Source: Candidatus Rokuibacteriota bacterium (GTDB lineage: Bacteria; Methylomirabilota; Methylomirabilia; Rokubacteriales; CSP1-6). From it: a stretch of DNA of 64,000 bases. Numbering within the stretch: the first letter of the stretch is position 1; every line of letters begins with the position of its first letter. This document shows positions 1 through 9,081 of this stretch, in pieces. The notes beneath the pieces were generated by a model. The model had not been told where the DNA came from and ran no database searches. It saw nothing but the letters and a program-made list of their open reading frames with translations. The translations under genes and the position numbers were made by a program. Where the stretch lies: contig QHRU01000051.1 in assembly GCA_003220225.1 (NCBI GenBank), positions 1 to 64,000 on the forward strand. The letters are read 5' to 3'.

Positions 1-72
1 CAGGTCGTGGAGGGCGTCGAGCGGCCCGTGTCGCTGGGCCGTGAGGCGGATCTTGTCGAAGCGTCCCGTCAG
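1..72 (-). CDS. possible 5' part of a minus-strand gene, cut by the window edge
   Basis: Read on the minus strand, one frame of this stretch has G or C in nearly every third position and gives a natural-looking peptide containing FDKIRLTAQRHG. No ATG, GTG or TTG opens this frame before an upstream stop near base 112. A neighbouring frame gives a short peptide that starts ATG ACC CTG and ends in TGA just before this segment. The gene may therefore use a CTG start or may be frameshifted. The family is not recognised. The plus strand also has an open frame here that ends at 132, but its codon use is poorer. Confidence 0.2.
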   Translation of the reverse strand, partial: MTGRFDKIRLTAQRHGPLDALHDL

Positions 73-127
73 GGCTGCCGCTCCCGGCGGTACTGGCGCA
101 TCAGGGTCATGTTATCGCGGGCGACGC

Positions 128-174
128 CTTGACTCCGAGCCCTAACTGACGCAGCCTCGGAGGCCCATGGGAGG
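128..174 (+). promoter_or_regulatory. hairpin-forming upstream element of the E1 alpha gene, shared with the E1 beta gene
   Basis: The block CTTGACTCCGAG, then a short spacer, then CTGACGCAGCCTCGG (128-160) lies just before the E1 alpha start. CTCCGAG (132-138 region) and CTCGGAG (156-162 region) are perfect inverted repeats that could form a 7-bp stem. The same 33-nt block with only four mismatches recurs at 41741-41773 before the E1 beta gene. It begins with a -35-like TTGACT. It may be an operator or a structured leader. The ribosome-binding site GGGAGG follows at 169-174. Confidence 0.55.
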
Positions 175-180
175 ATGCGG

Positions 181-1158
181 ATGACGACCCAGGCCACCGA
201 ACCCCGGCTCGACCTCGAGCAGAACCTCCACTTTTATCGGCAGATGGCGAAGATTCGCGCCTTCGAGGAGCAGGTGAACGAGCTGTACAAGAGCGCGAAG
301 ATGCCGGGCCTCGCCCACCTCTATGTCGGCGAGGAGGGCGTGGCCGTGGGCGTGTGCGAGGCGCTGCGCCGCGACGACTTCATCACGAGCACGCACCGCG
401 GGCACGGCCATTGCCTGGCCAAGGGCGCGTCGGTCAACCGCATGTTCGCCGAGCTGCTCGGCAAGGAGCCGGGGTACTGCCGCGGCAAGGGCGGCTCGAT
501 GCACATCGCCGATCCGGAGACGGGCAACCTCGGCGCCAACGCGATCGTCGGCGGCTCCGCCGGCATCGCCACCGGCGCCGCGCTGTCGGCCAAGATGCGC
601 GGCAGCGGCCAGGTCGCCGTGTGTTTCTTCGGCGACGGCGCGCTCGGGCAGGGGCTGCTCTACGAGGCGATGAACATGGCGGCGCTCTGGAAGCTGCCCG
701 TCATCTACGTCTGCGAGAACAACCTGTACGGCGAGTACACGCCGTGCGGCGAGACGATCGCCGGCGAGATCCTGGCGCGGGCCAAGGCGTTCGGCATCCA
801 CGCCGAGACCGTCGACGGCCAGGACGTGCAGGCGGTCAACGCGACCATGAAGCGCCTGGTCGAGCGCGCGCGCCGCGGCGAGGGCCCTGCCTTCGTCGAG
901 TGCCGGACGTATCGCTACTACGGGCATCACGTGGGCGACGTCAACCGGGACTACCGCACGCGTGAGGAAGAGAAGGAGTGGATGAGCACGCACGATCCGC
1001 TCCGCACCCTGGCCGGGCGGTTGAAGGGCCTGGTCGACGAGGGCACGTTCGAGCGCATCGAGACCGACGTGAAGGCGGAGATCGACACCGGCGTGCAGTA
1101 TGCGCTGGCCGCGCCGTATCCCGACGCGAAGCAGGTGGACGAAGACGTCTACGCGTGA
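181..1158 (+). CDS. thiamine-diphosphate dehydrogenase E1 component, alpha subunit (pyruvate/acetoin type)
   Basis: This is the alpha subunit of a heterotetrameric 2-oxoacid or acetoin dehydrogenase E1, which decarboxylates its substrate on ThDP and passes the acyl group to E2. The 325-residue length fits the family. The ThDP motif is visible as GDGALGQG (151-158) ending in ENN (179-181), and the loop RGHGHCLAKG is typical. The upstream ATG at 175 touches the GGGAGG site, so the ATG at 181, six bases away, is the better start. The partner E1 beta and E2 genes are at 41.8-45.2 kb and not adjacent, but the upstream elements match. Sequence alone does not separate pyruvate from acetoin as substrate. 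Confidence 0.9.
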   Translation: MTTQATEPRLDLEQNLHFYRQMAKIRAFEEQVNELYKSAKMPGLAHLYVGEEGVAVGVCEALRRDDFITSTHRGHGHCLAKGASVNRMFAELLGKEPGYCRGKGGSMHIADPETGNLGANAIVGGSAGIATGAALSAKMRGSGQVAVCFFGDGALGQGLLYEAMNMAALWKLPVIYVCENNLYGEYTPCGETIAGEILARAKAFGIHAETVDGQDVQAVNATMKRLVERARRGEGPAFVECRTYRYYGHHVGDVNRDYRTREEEKEWMSTHDPLRTLAGRLKGLVDEGTFERIETDVKAEIDTGVQYALAAPYPDAKQVDEDVYA

Positions 1159-1165
1159 GGGTTGA

Positions 1166-2251
1166 ATGGACTACGGACTCTTCACGATGCCGTCACATCC
1201 ACCCGAGCGCAGCCTGTACGACGGGCACCAGTGGGACCTCCAGCAGCTGCGCTGGGCGGACGAGCTGGGGTTCAGCGAGGCGTGGATCGGTGAGCACCAC
1301 ACGGCGCCGTGGGAGCCGCACCCGTCGCCCGATCTCCTCGTGGCCCAGGCGCTACTACAGACCGAGCGCATGCGCATCGGCCCCGGCGGCTTTCTCATGC
1401 CGTACCACCACCCCGCCGAGCTCGCCAATCGCGTGGCGATGCTGGATCACCTCGCCCAGGGGCGACTGAACTTCGGCGTGGCGGCGAGCGGGCTGCCGAG
1501 CGACTGGGCCATGTTCAACGTCGACGGCAATGCCGGGCAACACCGTGAGATGACGCGCGAGGCGCTCGAGATCATCCTGCGTCTCTGGAGCGACGAGCCG
1601 GAGTTCGATCACAAGGGCAAGTACTGGCACGTCACCAAGACCGGCACGATGATCGGCACCCTCAAGCCGCACATCGTGCCGTTCCAGAAGCCTCACCCGC
1701 CGATCGGCGTGGCCGGCGTCAGCAAGGGCTCCGACACGCTGAAGCTCGCCGGCGAGCGCGGCTTCTGGCCGATGAGCCTCAACCTGAACCCCGCCTACGT
1801 CGGCAGCCACTGGGAGTCCGTGGAGCTTGGCGCGGCGCGCACCGGCCGGACGCCGAAGCGCGCGGACTGGCGTCTCGTGCGCGAGGTCTTCATCGCCGAC
1901 ACCGACGCGGAGGCGATGCGACTCTCGGCCGGCGGCATGATGGGCCGGATGATGCGGGAGTACTTCCTGCCGCTCCTCGCGTTCTTCCAGTTCACCGAGT
2001 TCCTGAAGCACAAGCCCGACGTGCCCGACTCCGACGTCACGCCCGAGTACTGCGCCAAGCACAACTGGCTGGTGGGCTCGCCGGCCACGGTGACCGAGCG
2101 GCTCCACGCGATCTACGAGGAGGTCGGCGGCTTCGGCACGCTGTTGCTGTTCTGCTTCGACTACGTGGACAACCCCAAGGCGTGGCGGCACTCGATGGAG
2201 CTGCTGGCGCGCGAGGTCATGCCGCGCTTCAAGAACCTGCTGCCGAAGTGA
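1166..2251 (+). CDS. LLM-class flavin-dependent oxidoreductase (luciferase-like monooxygenase family)
   Basis: A 361-residue luciferase-fold enzyme that probably uses reduced FMN and oxygen on a small organic substrate. The N-terminus MDYGLFTMPSHPPE, the WADELGFSEAWIGEHH segment and the PYHHPAELANRVAMLDHL segment are characteristic of the limonene 1,2-monooxygenase-like branch. The gene starts 7 nt after the E1 alpha stop and overlaps the next gene by GTGA, so the three plus-strand genes probably form an operon. The substrate cannot be inferred. Confidence 0.88.
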   Translation: MDYGLFTMPSHPPERSLYDGHQWDLQQLRWADELGFSEAWIGEHHTAPWEPHPSPDLLVAQALLQTERMRIGPGGFLMPYHHPAELANRVAMLDHLAQGRLNFGVAASGLPSDWAMFNVDGNAGQHREMTREALEIILRLWSDEPEFDHKGKYWHVTKTGTMIGTLKPHIVPFQKPHPPIGVAGVSKGSDTLKLAGERGFWPMSLNLNPAYVGSHWESVELGAARTGRTPKRADWRLVREVFIADTDAEAMRLSAGGMMGRMMREYFLPLLAFFQFTEFLKHKPDVPDSDVTPEYCAKHNWLVGSPATVTERLHAIYEEVGGFGTLLLFCFDYVDNPKAWRHSMELLAREVMPRFKNLLPK

Positions 2252-2955
2252 GCGCGCGGCGTGTCGTCGTCTTCCTCTGCGCGGTGATGGCGATGGGCGC
2301 GATCCCAGACGCGCGAGGCCAGACGCCGGCGTCGCCTCCCGTCGAAGGCAACATCTATTCCGTCACCTACGTCGAGGTCATGCCTCCGTCCGCGACAGCA
2401 GCGCTCGCGGTCCTCAAACGTTACCGTGAGGCGGCCAGCCGGGAGGACGGAAATCTAAGGTCCGAGGTGGCGCAGCGCATCGGCGAGCCCCACGAGTTCG
2501 TGGTCCTCGCGGTGTGGAGGGACCGGGCCGCGTTCGAGGCTCACGCCAAGGGGACAAGCTCGACGGACATGCGGGAGAGGATCGCGGCGATCCGCAACGC
2601 GCCGACCGACGAGCGCGTGCATACCGCCCTCTCGGTCGGCCGCCTCGAGTCGAAGATCACGCACGGGGCCATGTACGTCGTGACCCACGTCGACGTCATT
2701 CCCCCGCGCAAGGACGACGGCATCGCCGCCGTCAGGCAGCTCGGGGACGACAGCCGCCTGCACGAGGGCAACCTGCGCTTCGAGGTCGTGCAGCAGATCA
2801 ATCGTCCGAATCACTTCACGGTCGTGGAGATCTGGAAGGACGCGAACGCGACGGAAGCCCACTCCATGGCGCCCGCGACGCGCCGGTTCCGCGACAAGCT
2901 CGCGCCGGCGACGGGCGCCCTCTACGACGCACGGAAGTACAAAGCGGTCGACTAG
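2248..2955 (+). CDS. secreted protein with two antibiotic-biosynthesis-monooxygenase (ABM)-like domains
   Basis: The GTG at 2248 overlaps the stop of the LLM gene (GTGA) and gives a 235-residue protein with an N-terminal signal peptide (hydrophobic VVVFLCAVMAMGA, cleavage probably near DARGQ). Two repeats follow, at roughly 30-112 and 128-222. Each starts with a beta strand of the type Y-x-V-T-x-V-x-V-x-P-P and has a GNLR-x-EV motif and a later VVL/E-x-W strand, as in dimeric alpha/beta-barrel ABM or heme-degrading-like domains. This looks like an internal duplication that makes the usual dimer in one chain. Catalysis is not established. Confidence 0.75.
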   Translation: MSARRVVVFLCAVMAMGAIPDARGQTPASPPVEGNIYSVTYVEVMPPSATAALAVLKRYREAASREDGNLRSEVAQRIGEPHEFVVLAVWRDRAAFEAHAKGTSSTDMRERIAAIRNAPTDERVHTALSVGRLESKITHGAMYVVTHVDVIPPRKDDGIAAVRQLGDDSRLHEGNLRFEVVQQINRPNHFTVVEIWKDANATEAHSMAPATRRFRDKLAPATGALYDARKYKAVD

Positions 2956-2957
2956 GT

Positions 2958-3218
2958 TTACGTGATGAACCGCCGCCCGGCGTCGGTCAGCGTCGCCGTT
3001 CTCGTTGCCGCGTCGTAGTCGATCAACCCTTCGGCCACGAAGCTCTCCATCATTTTCGAGAAGCCCTGGTGCGCGATCAGGAACCTCTCCGAGCTGTGCT
3101 GGTGCATCTCGCCGAGGGTGGCCGCGGCGCCTTCCCGCTTCGCCAGCCACGCGAGCACCCCCTTGCGCGCCTTCTCGAAGTACGCCTTCTGCCGCTCCTC
3201 GGATGCTGGCTCCGTCAT
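2958..3218 (-). CDS. small winged-helix-like protein of unknown function
   Basis: An 86-residue protein starting MTEPASEERQKAY, with a predicted helical first half, a GFSKMMESFVAEGLIDYD helix and a short RTATLTDAGRRFIT hairpin at the end. The pattern helix, helix, then LTxAGRRF resembles the C-terminal winged helix of small transcription factors or accessory domains. It is the last gene of the pentose-phosphate run and starts 17 nt after gnd. It converges with the ABM gene, leaving only two bases between the stops. A regulatory role for the island is a guess. Confidence 0.6.
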   Translation of the reverse strand: MTEPASEERQKAYFEKARKGVLAWLAKREGAAATLGEMHQHSSERFLIAHQGFSKMMESFVAEGLIDYDAATRTATLTDAGRRFIT

Positions 3219-3235
3219 GGTCCACCCACCGGGCG

Positions 3236-4219
3236 TCAGCCCCCCGCCGGCGGCTCGATGTGGCCGCCGAACTTGTGACGCATCGCCGACAGGACCCGCT
3301 CCGCGAACGTGTGCTCCTGGCGCGATCGGAACCGGGCGAACAGCGAGGCCGAGAGCACGTTCACGGACACGCCCTCCTCGATCGCCGCGATCAGCGTCCA
3401 GCGTCCTTCCCCCGAATCCTGGACGACGCCGGTGAAGTTGGAGAGGCTCGGATTCTCGACGAGCGCCTGCGCCGTCAGGTCGAGGAGCCAGGAGGACACG
3501 ACCGAGCCGCGCCGCCACACCTCCGTGATGTCGGGGATGTTCAGCTCGTAACGAAGGTCGGGCTCGAGATCCGTCGAGCCGGCGTTCTTGAAGACGTCGA
3601 GTCCCTCCGCGTAGGCCTGCATCAAGCCATACTCGATCCCGTTGTGGATCATCTTGACGAAGTGACCCGCGCCCGACGGCCCGCAGTAGAGATAGCCGTG
3701 CTCCGCGGTCCCCGAGAGCTTCTCGCGCCCGGGGGTGCGCGCGATCGTGCCCATCCCCGGCGCGAGCGTCCGGAAGATCGGGTCGAGACGCTCGACCACG
3801 TCCTGCTCGCCGCCGAGCATGAGGCAGTAGCCCCGCTCGAGCCCCCAGACACCGCCGCTGGTGCCGACATCGACGTAGTGGATCTTCCTGCCACGCAGGA
3901 TCTTCATCCGGCGGACATCGTCCTTGTAGAAGGAGTTCCCGCCGTCGATGATCGTGTCGCCCGGCTCCAGGCTCTCCGCCAGCTCCATGACGACCTGCTC
4001 GGTGGCTGCCCCCGCCGGCACCATCACCCACGCGACGCGCGGCGCCTTCAGGATGGTCGCGAAGTCCTTCAGCGTCGTGGTGCCCTTGGCCCCTTCGCTC
4101 ACGAGCTGCTGCACGGCCTTGGAGTCGGTCGCGAAGCCGACGACCTCGTGCCCGCCCCGCAGGAGCCGCCGCGCCATGTTGCCGCCCATTCGGCCGAGTC
4201 CAACCATTCCGATCTGCAT
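3236..4219 (-). CDS. gnd: 6-phosphogluconate dehydrogenase (decarboxylating), short form
   Basis: This enzyme oxidatively decarboxylates 6-phosphogluconate to ribulose 5-phosphate and makes NAD(P)H. The Rossmann motif [13 protein letters not shown] sits at the N-terminus, and [12 protein letters not shown] and the [11 protein letters not shown] helix are typical. At 327 residues it is the short form, usually NAD-preferring, and not the 470-residue enterobacterial form. It starts 25 nt downstream of the transketolase-transaldolase-isomerase fusion, which suits its pathway role. The cofactor preference is inferred from length only. Confidence 0.93.
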   Translation of the reverse strand: MQIGMVGLGRMGGNMARRLLRGGHEVVGFATDSKAVQQLVSEGAKGTTTLKDFATILKAPRVAWVMVPAGAATEQVVMELAESLEPGDTIIDGGNSFYKDDVRRMKILRGRKIHYVDVGTSGGVWGLERGYCLMLGGEQDVVERLDPIFRTLAPGMGTIARTPGREKLSGTAEHGYLYCGPSGAGHFVKMIHNGIEYGLMQAYAEGLDVFKNAGSTDLEPDLRYELNIPDITEVWRRGSVVSSWLLDLTAQALVENPSLSNFTGVVQDSGEGRWTLIAAIEEGVSVNVLSASLFARFRSRQEHTFAERVLSAMRHKFGGHIEPPAGG

Positions 4220-4244
4220 GGTGTCCGCTCCCCTCGTCGCGTCG

Positions 4245-7200
4245 TCAGGCGATCGCCTGCTCGATGGTCGCGCGCAGCTTCTTGAGTCCGGCCGCCACGT
4301 CCGATCCCAGGTGCACCCGCAGCGCGCGGCGGCCCCGCTCCTCGAGCACCTCGAGGTCGCCGCGGGCCTGCGCCGCCTTCACCACGCCGAACGTGTATGT
4401 CTGTCCCGGCACCGGCAGATCCGCCGCGTCGTCGCAGGTGATCTGCAGGAAGACCCCCGAGCTCGGGCCGCCCTTGTAGGCCTGGCCGGTCGAGTGAAGG
4501 AAGCGCGGGCCGAAGCCGACGCAGGTGGCGACCTTGTATCGGTCACGGATCGCCGTCCGCATCTTCTGCAGCTCGGCCTCGTGCGCGTCCGTCATCTCGA
4601 TGTACGCCAGCAGGGCGACGTAGTCATTGGCCTTGACCCTGGCCAGATGCCGCGCGAGCTGCGCGGCAACGTTGCGGTCGTCGATGCGGAGCAGCGTCTC
4701 GGGGGGCAGCGTACCGGTCCTCTCGTATTCGGTGGTCAGCTTGCGCGTCGCCGTCTTGCTCGCCTCGACATCCGGCTGGTTGAACGTGTTGATCCCGAGC
4801 ACGGCGCCGGCCACCGCCGTGGCGAATTCCCAGCGGAAGAACTCCGCGCCGAGGTCGTAGGGATCTTCGATCTCGATACGCACCACCGGCTGGCCGGCCG
4901 CCTCCAGCGCGGTGACGTGCTCATCCTGACGCGCGTCGGGCGCCGACGCCAGACGGACGTAGACGAACAACCGGTCAGCTCCGTACGCGGCGGGGGCGCC
5001 GAGCGGCTCGCGGTCGACGGGGACGAGCCCCTGGCCTTCCTTGCCCGTGGACTCGGCGATGAGCTGTTCGAGCCATGCGCCGAGGGTGTGGATCGCGGGC
5101 GAGGTGATCAGCGTCACCTTGTCGCGACCGTGGGTGCCGAGGACGCCCATGACGATGCCCAGCACCGCGCCGGGGTTTTCCTGGACGGGCACCGACGAGG
5201 CGCAGGCCTTGGCCATCTGGTCGGCCTGGCCGAGGAAACGGGCGACGTCGATGCCCATGACGGCCGCGGGCACCAGGCCGAAGTCGGAGAGCGCCGAGAA
5301 GCGGCCGCCGATCGACGGCAGGCCGAAGAACACGTGGCGGAAGCGATCCGCCTCCGCGACCCGGTGCAGCTTCGATCCCGGATCGGTGATGGCGATGAAG
5401 CGGCTGCCGACGCGGTCGGGGCCGACGACCTCGCGGGTGCGCTCGAAGAAGTACTGCTTGAAGATGTTCGGCTCGAGGGTGCTGCCCGACTTGCTCGAGA
5501 CGACGAAGAGCGTCTTCCCCAGATCGACCTTCCGCTCGACAGCCTTGATCTGCGCGGGATCGGTCGAGTCCAGCACGTGCAGCTCCGGGTGGCCCGCGAT
5601 CTTGCCGAAGGTCATCTTGAGGACCTCCGGGCAGAGGCTCGAGCCGCCCATGCCGAGCAGCAGCACGTGGCCGACACCGCTGCTCCTGGCGTCGGCCTGG
5701 ATCTTGTGGAGATGGTCGATGTTGGCGATCTGGTCGTCGGTGATGCCGAGCCAGCCGAGCCAGTCGGCCTCGTCCGACCCGGTCCACAGCGTGGCGTCGC
5801 GCGCCCACAGGCGCCGCACCTTGCCGCCGGTCTCCCAGTCGCGGACCACCGTGCGGACGGCAGCGTCGAGGTCGGGCGGCAGCGTGACGGTCTGGCGCTT
5901 GACCAGCTCGGGGGAGGCGAAGCGCTTGGACACCGCCGCGATCAGCTTGACGAAGGCGTCGACGAAGATCTTGACACCCTCGTTGAGCAGCGTGTCGGTG
6001 ACCGCCGTCATGGAGATGCCGACCTTCTCGAGCGTCTGCATCGTGTCGGCCGCCTCCTCGAGGTTCGCCTCGAGGCTGGCGCGGGGCCGCCCGTGGTCGC
6101 GGAACGCGTCGAAGGTCGCGGGCGGGATCGTGTTGACGGTGTCCTTGCCGATCAGCTCCTCGACGTAGACGACGTCCCGGTAGTTCGCGTTCTTGGTGGA
6201 CGTCGAGGCCCACAGGAGCCGCTGTGTCTGCGCGCCCCTGGCGGCCAGCGCCTGCCAGCGCGGGCCCGCGTAGATCTCCTTGTAGCGCTGGTAGGTGAGC
6301 TTGGCGTTGGCGATCGCCACCTTGCCGAGCAGGCCCTTGAGGAGCGCCGCTTCCATGGCGTCCGTCGAGGTCTTCAGCCGCTCGCCGACCCTGGCGTCGA
6401 TCAGCGCGTCGATGCGGCTGATGAAGAAGCTGGCGACGCTCGCCACGTGGCTCACGTCGCCGCCCGCCTTGCCGAACGCCTCGAGCCCCTCGATGAAGGC
6501 GGTGGCCACGCGCTGGTACGCCTCCGGGGCGAAGAGCAGCGTCACGTTGACGTTGATGCCGTCGGCGATCAGCTGCTGGATGGCCGGGATGCCGGCGGGC
6601 GTCGCGGGCACCTTGATCATCACGTTCTCGCGCGCCACCGCCTTCCACAGCCGGCGCGCCTCGGCGGTCGTGCGCCCGGTGTCGTTGGCGAGGTCGGGTG
6701 ACACTTCGAGGCTCACGTAGCCGTCCCGCCGCCCGGTGGCCACGTAGAGGGGCGCAAGGACGTCGGCGGCTTCCTGGATGTCGCGGATCGCGAGCCGCTC
6801 GTAGACCTCCTTGGCATCGAGGTTCTTGTGGCGCTCGAGCGCCTTGAGATCGGCCTCGTAGTCGTTCGAGCCGGCGATCGCCTTCTCGAAGATCGCGGGA
6901 TTCGAGGTGACGCCCCGGAGCCCGTCCTCGTCGAGCAGCCGCTGGAGCTCGCCGCTCGTGATCAGGCTCCGGCGGATGAAGTCGAGCCAGACGGACTGGC
7001 CGTAGTTCTGCAAGATCTTCAGGGGATTCGTCTGCCGACGGCGCAGCACGGTGCGGGCCGCGTTGACGACGTTCTCGGGCGTGAACCCGAACTTCGTCTG
7101 CAGCTCTTTGAGGGGCGCGGAGGCGCCGAACGTCTTCATGGCGATGATCTCGCCGTCGGGGCCCACGTACCGCCCCCAGCCGAACGTCGACGCCTGCTCG

Positions 7201-9080
7201 ACGGCGACGCGCGCCGTGATCGACGGCGGCAGCACGCTCTCCTTGTATTTCCGGTCCTGGCGCTCGAAGAGCTCCCAGCACGGCATGCTCACCACCCGCA
7301 CCTTGAGCCCCTCCGCCGTGAGGCGCTCGTAGGCGTTCACGCAGAGCGAGACCTCGCTGCCCGAGGCGAGCAGGATGACGTCCGGCTTGCCGTCGACGGC
7401 GTCGGCGAGCACATAGGCGCCGCGCGCCACGCCACTGGCCGATCCGTACTTCGCGCGGTCGAGGGTGGGCAGCGCCTGCCGCGACAGGATCAGCGCCACG
7501 GGCTCGTGGCGCAGCGTCATGACGAGACGCCACGCCTCCACGACCTCGTTGGCGTCGCCGGGACGGATGGTCAGCAGCCCGGGAATCGCGCGCAGCGACG
7601 CGAGCTGCTCGATCGGCTGGTGGGTCGGGCCGTCCTCGCCGACGCCGATGGAGTCGTGGGTGAAGACGGAGACAACGGGCAACTCCATCAGCGCGGAGAG
7701 CCGGATGGCCGGCCGCATGTAGTCGCTGAAGATCAGGAAGCCCGAGCCGTACGCTCTGACCTTCGAGAGCGAGAGGCCGTTGAGGATCGAGCCCATCGCA
7801 TGCTCGCGGATCCCGAAGTGGAAGTTCCGCCCCTCGGGATGCGCGGCCGTGAAGTCACCCGCGCCCTCGAAGGTCAAGCGCGTCTTCGTCGAGGGCGCGA
7901 GGTCGGCGGCGCCGCCGATGAGCCACGGCGTGTTCTGGGCGAGGATGTTGAGCACCTTGGCCGAGGCATCGCGGCCGGCCACTCCCTTGGGGTCGGCGGC
8001 GAACGGCGCGAGGCCCTTGTCCCAGCCGTCGGGGAGCCGCCGGTGCTGCATCTTGAAGAGGTGGTCGGCGAGCTCGGGGTACGTGGCCCTGTACGCCTCG
8101 AACTTCGCCAGCCACGCCTCGCGCGCGGCGTGCCCGCGCGCGCCCACGCCGGCGGCGAAGTGCTCGCGCACGCCGTCGGGCACGAGGAAGCGCGCGTCCT
8201 CGGGCCAGCCATAATTCCGCTTCGTCAGCCGGATCTCTTCGTCGCCCAGCGGCTCGCCGTGCGCGGCGTGGGTGTCCTGCTTGTTGGGCGCGCCCCAGGC
8301 GATGTGGCTGTCCACGATGACGAGGGTGGGCCGGTCGCGCGTCGTCCGAAAGGTCGTGAAGGCGCGCTCGAGCATCTCGAGGTCGTTGGCGTCGCCGACG
8401 CGCGTCACGTTCCAGCCGTAGGAGATGAAGCGCGTCGCCACGTCTTCGCTGAAGGCCCACTCGGTGTGGCCCTCGATCGTGATCTTGTTGTTGTCGTAGA
8501 CCCAGCACAGGTTGGCGAGCTTCAGGTGGCCGGCGAGCGAGGCGGCCTCGCTCGAGACGCCCTCCATCATGCAGCCGTCCCCGGCGAGCGCGTAGACGTC
8601 GTAATCGAACATCTCGAAGCCCGGACGGTTGAAATGGCTGGCCATCCACTTCGCCGCGATCGCCATGCCGACGCTGGTGGCGACGCCCTGGCCGAGCGGC
8701 CCCGTCGTCGTCTCGACCCCCGACGTCCAGCGGTACTCGGGGTGACCGGGGCACTTGCTGTCGAGCTGGCGAAAGCGCTTGATGTCATCGAGCGTGACCG
8801 AGAGCTGGCCCAGGCGCTCGTACTGCGGGTTCACCGCCTTGACGCCCGTGAGGTGGAGCATCGAGTACAGCAGCATCGAGGCGTGGCCGATCGAGAGCAC
8901 GAACCGATCGCGGTTGGGCCAGATCGGGTCGTCGGGATCGAACCTCAGGAAGCGTTGCCAGAGCGTGTAGACGACGGGCGCCATGGCCATCGCGGTCCCG
9001 GGATGGCCCGAGTTCGCCTGCTGGACGGCGTCCATCGCGAGGGTGCGGATCGTGTTGATCGAGAGCTGGTCGTGGTTCAC
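4245..9080 (-). CDS. tkt-tal-pgi: transketolase-transaldolase-glucose-6-phosphate isomerase triple fusion
   Basis: One uninterrupted 1611-residue reading frame joins three enzymes. Residues 1 to about 675 are transketolase: [12 protein letters not shown] near 24, GDGCMMEG at 167-174, NN at 197-198 and a later GEDGPTHQP. From about 684 the sequence is transaldolase ([11 protein letters not shown] at 685, [10 protein letters not shown], Schiff-base Lys823 in VMIKVPAT). From about 1060 it is phosphoglucose isomerase ([22 protein letters not shown], Lys1536 in [10 protein letters not shown]). Fused transaldolase-isomerase proteins are known; an added transketolase is unusual. No stop occurs at the junction, and transaldolase has lost its own ATG. 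The GTG start (9078-9080) lies one base after zwf, whose tail supplies the GGGAGGA ribosome-binding site. Confidence 0.93.
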   Translation of the reverse strand: MNHDQLSINTIRTLAMDAVQQANSGHPGTAMAMAPVVYTLWQRFLRFDPDDPIWPNRDRFVLSIGHASMLLYSMLHLTGVKAVNPQYERLGQLSVTLDDIKRFRQLDSKCPGHPEYRWTSGVETTTGPLGQGVATSVGMAIAAKWMASHFNRPGFEMFDYDVYALAGDGCMMEGVSSEAASLAGHLKLANLCWVYDNNKITIEGHTEWAFSEDVATRFISYGWNVTRVGDANDLEMLERAFTTFRTTRDRPTLVIVDSHIAWGAPNKQDTHAAHGEPLGDEEIRLTKRNYGWPEDARFLVPDGVREHFAAGVGARGHAAREAWLAKFEAYRATYPELADHLFKMQHRRLPDGWDKGLAPFAADPKGVAGRDASAKVLNILAQNTPWLIGGAADLAPSTKTRLTFEGAGDFTAAHPEGRNFHFGIREHAMGSILNGLSLSKVRAYGSGFLIFSDYMRPAIRLSALMELPVVSVFTHDSIGVGEDGPTHQPIEQLASLRAIPGLLTIRPGDANEVVEAWRLVMTLRHEPVALILSRQALPTLDRAKYGSASGVARGAYVLADAVDGKPDVILLASGSEVSLCVNAYERLTAEGLKVRVVSMPCWELFERQDRKYKESVLPPSITARVAVEQASTFGWGRYVGPDGEIIAMKTFGASAPLKELQTKFGFTPENVVNAARTVLRRRQTNPLKILQNYGQSVWLDFIRRSLITSGELQRLLDEDGLRGVTSNPAIFEKAIAGSNDYEADLKALERHKNLDAKEVYERLAIRDIQEAADVLAPLYVATGRRDGYVSLEVSPDLANDTGRTTAEARRLWKAVARENVMIKVPATPAGIPAIQQLIADGINVNVTLLFAPEAYQRVATAFIEGLEAFGKAGGDVSHVASVASFFISRIDALIDARVGERLKTSTDAMEAALLKGLLGKVAIANAKLTYQRYKEIYAGPRWQALAARGAQTQRLLWASTSTKNANYRDVVYVEELIGKDTVNTIPPATFDAFRDHGRPRASLEANLEEAADTMQTLEKVGISMTAVTDTLLNEGVKIFVDAFVKLIAAVSKRFASPELVKRQTVTLPPDLDAAVRTVVRDWETGGKVRRLWARDATLWTGSDEADWLGWLGITDDQIANIDHLHKIQADARSSGVGHVLLLGMGGSSLCPEVLKMTFGKIAGHPELHVLDSTDPAQIKAVERKVDLGKTLFVVSSKSGSTLEPNIFKQYFFERTREVVGPDRVGSRFIAITDPGSKLHRVAEADRFRHVFFGLPSIGGRFSALSDFGLVPAAVMGIDVARFLGQADQMAKACASSVPVQENPGAVLGIVMGVLGTHGRDKVTLITSPAIHTLGAWLEQLIAESTGKEGQGLVPVDREPLGAPAAYGADRLFVYVRLASAPDARQDEHVTALEAAGQPVVRIEIEDPYDLGAEFFRWEFATAVAGAVLGINTFNQPDVEASKTATRKLTTEYERTGTLPPETLLRIDDRNVAAQLARHLARVKANDYVALLAYIEMTDAHEAELQKMRTAIRDRYKVATCVGFGPRFLHSTGQAYKGGPSSGVFLQITCDDAADLPVPGQTYTFGVVKAAQARGDLEVLEERGRRALRVHLGSDVAAGLKKLRATIEQAIA

Positions 9081-9081
9081 G

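Noticed and set aside
128-174. Treating the shared E1 upstream block as part of a mobile repeat
   Set aside because: Only two copies were seen, both at the same distance before functionally linked genes, and no terminal repeats or target duplications surround them.
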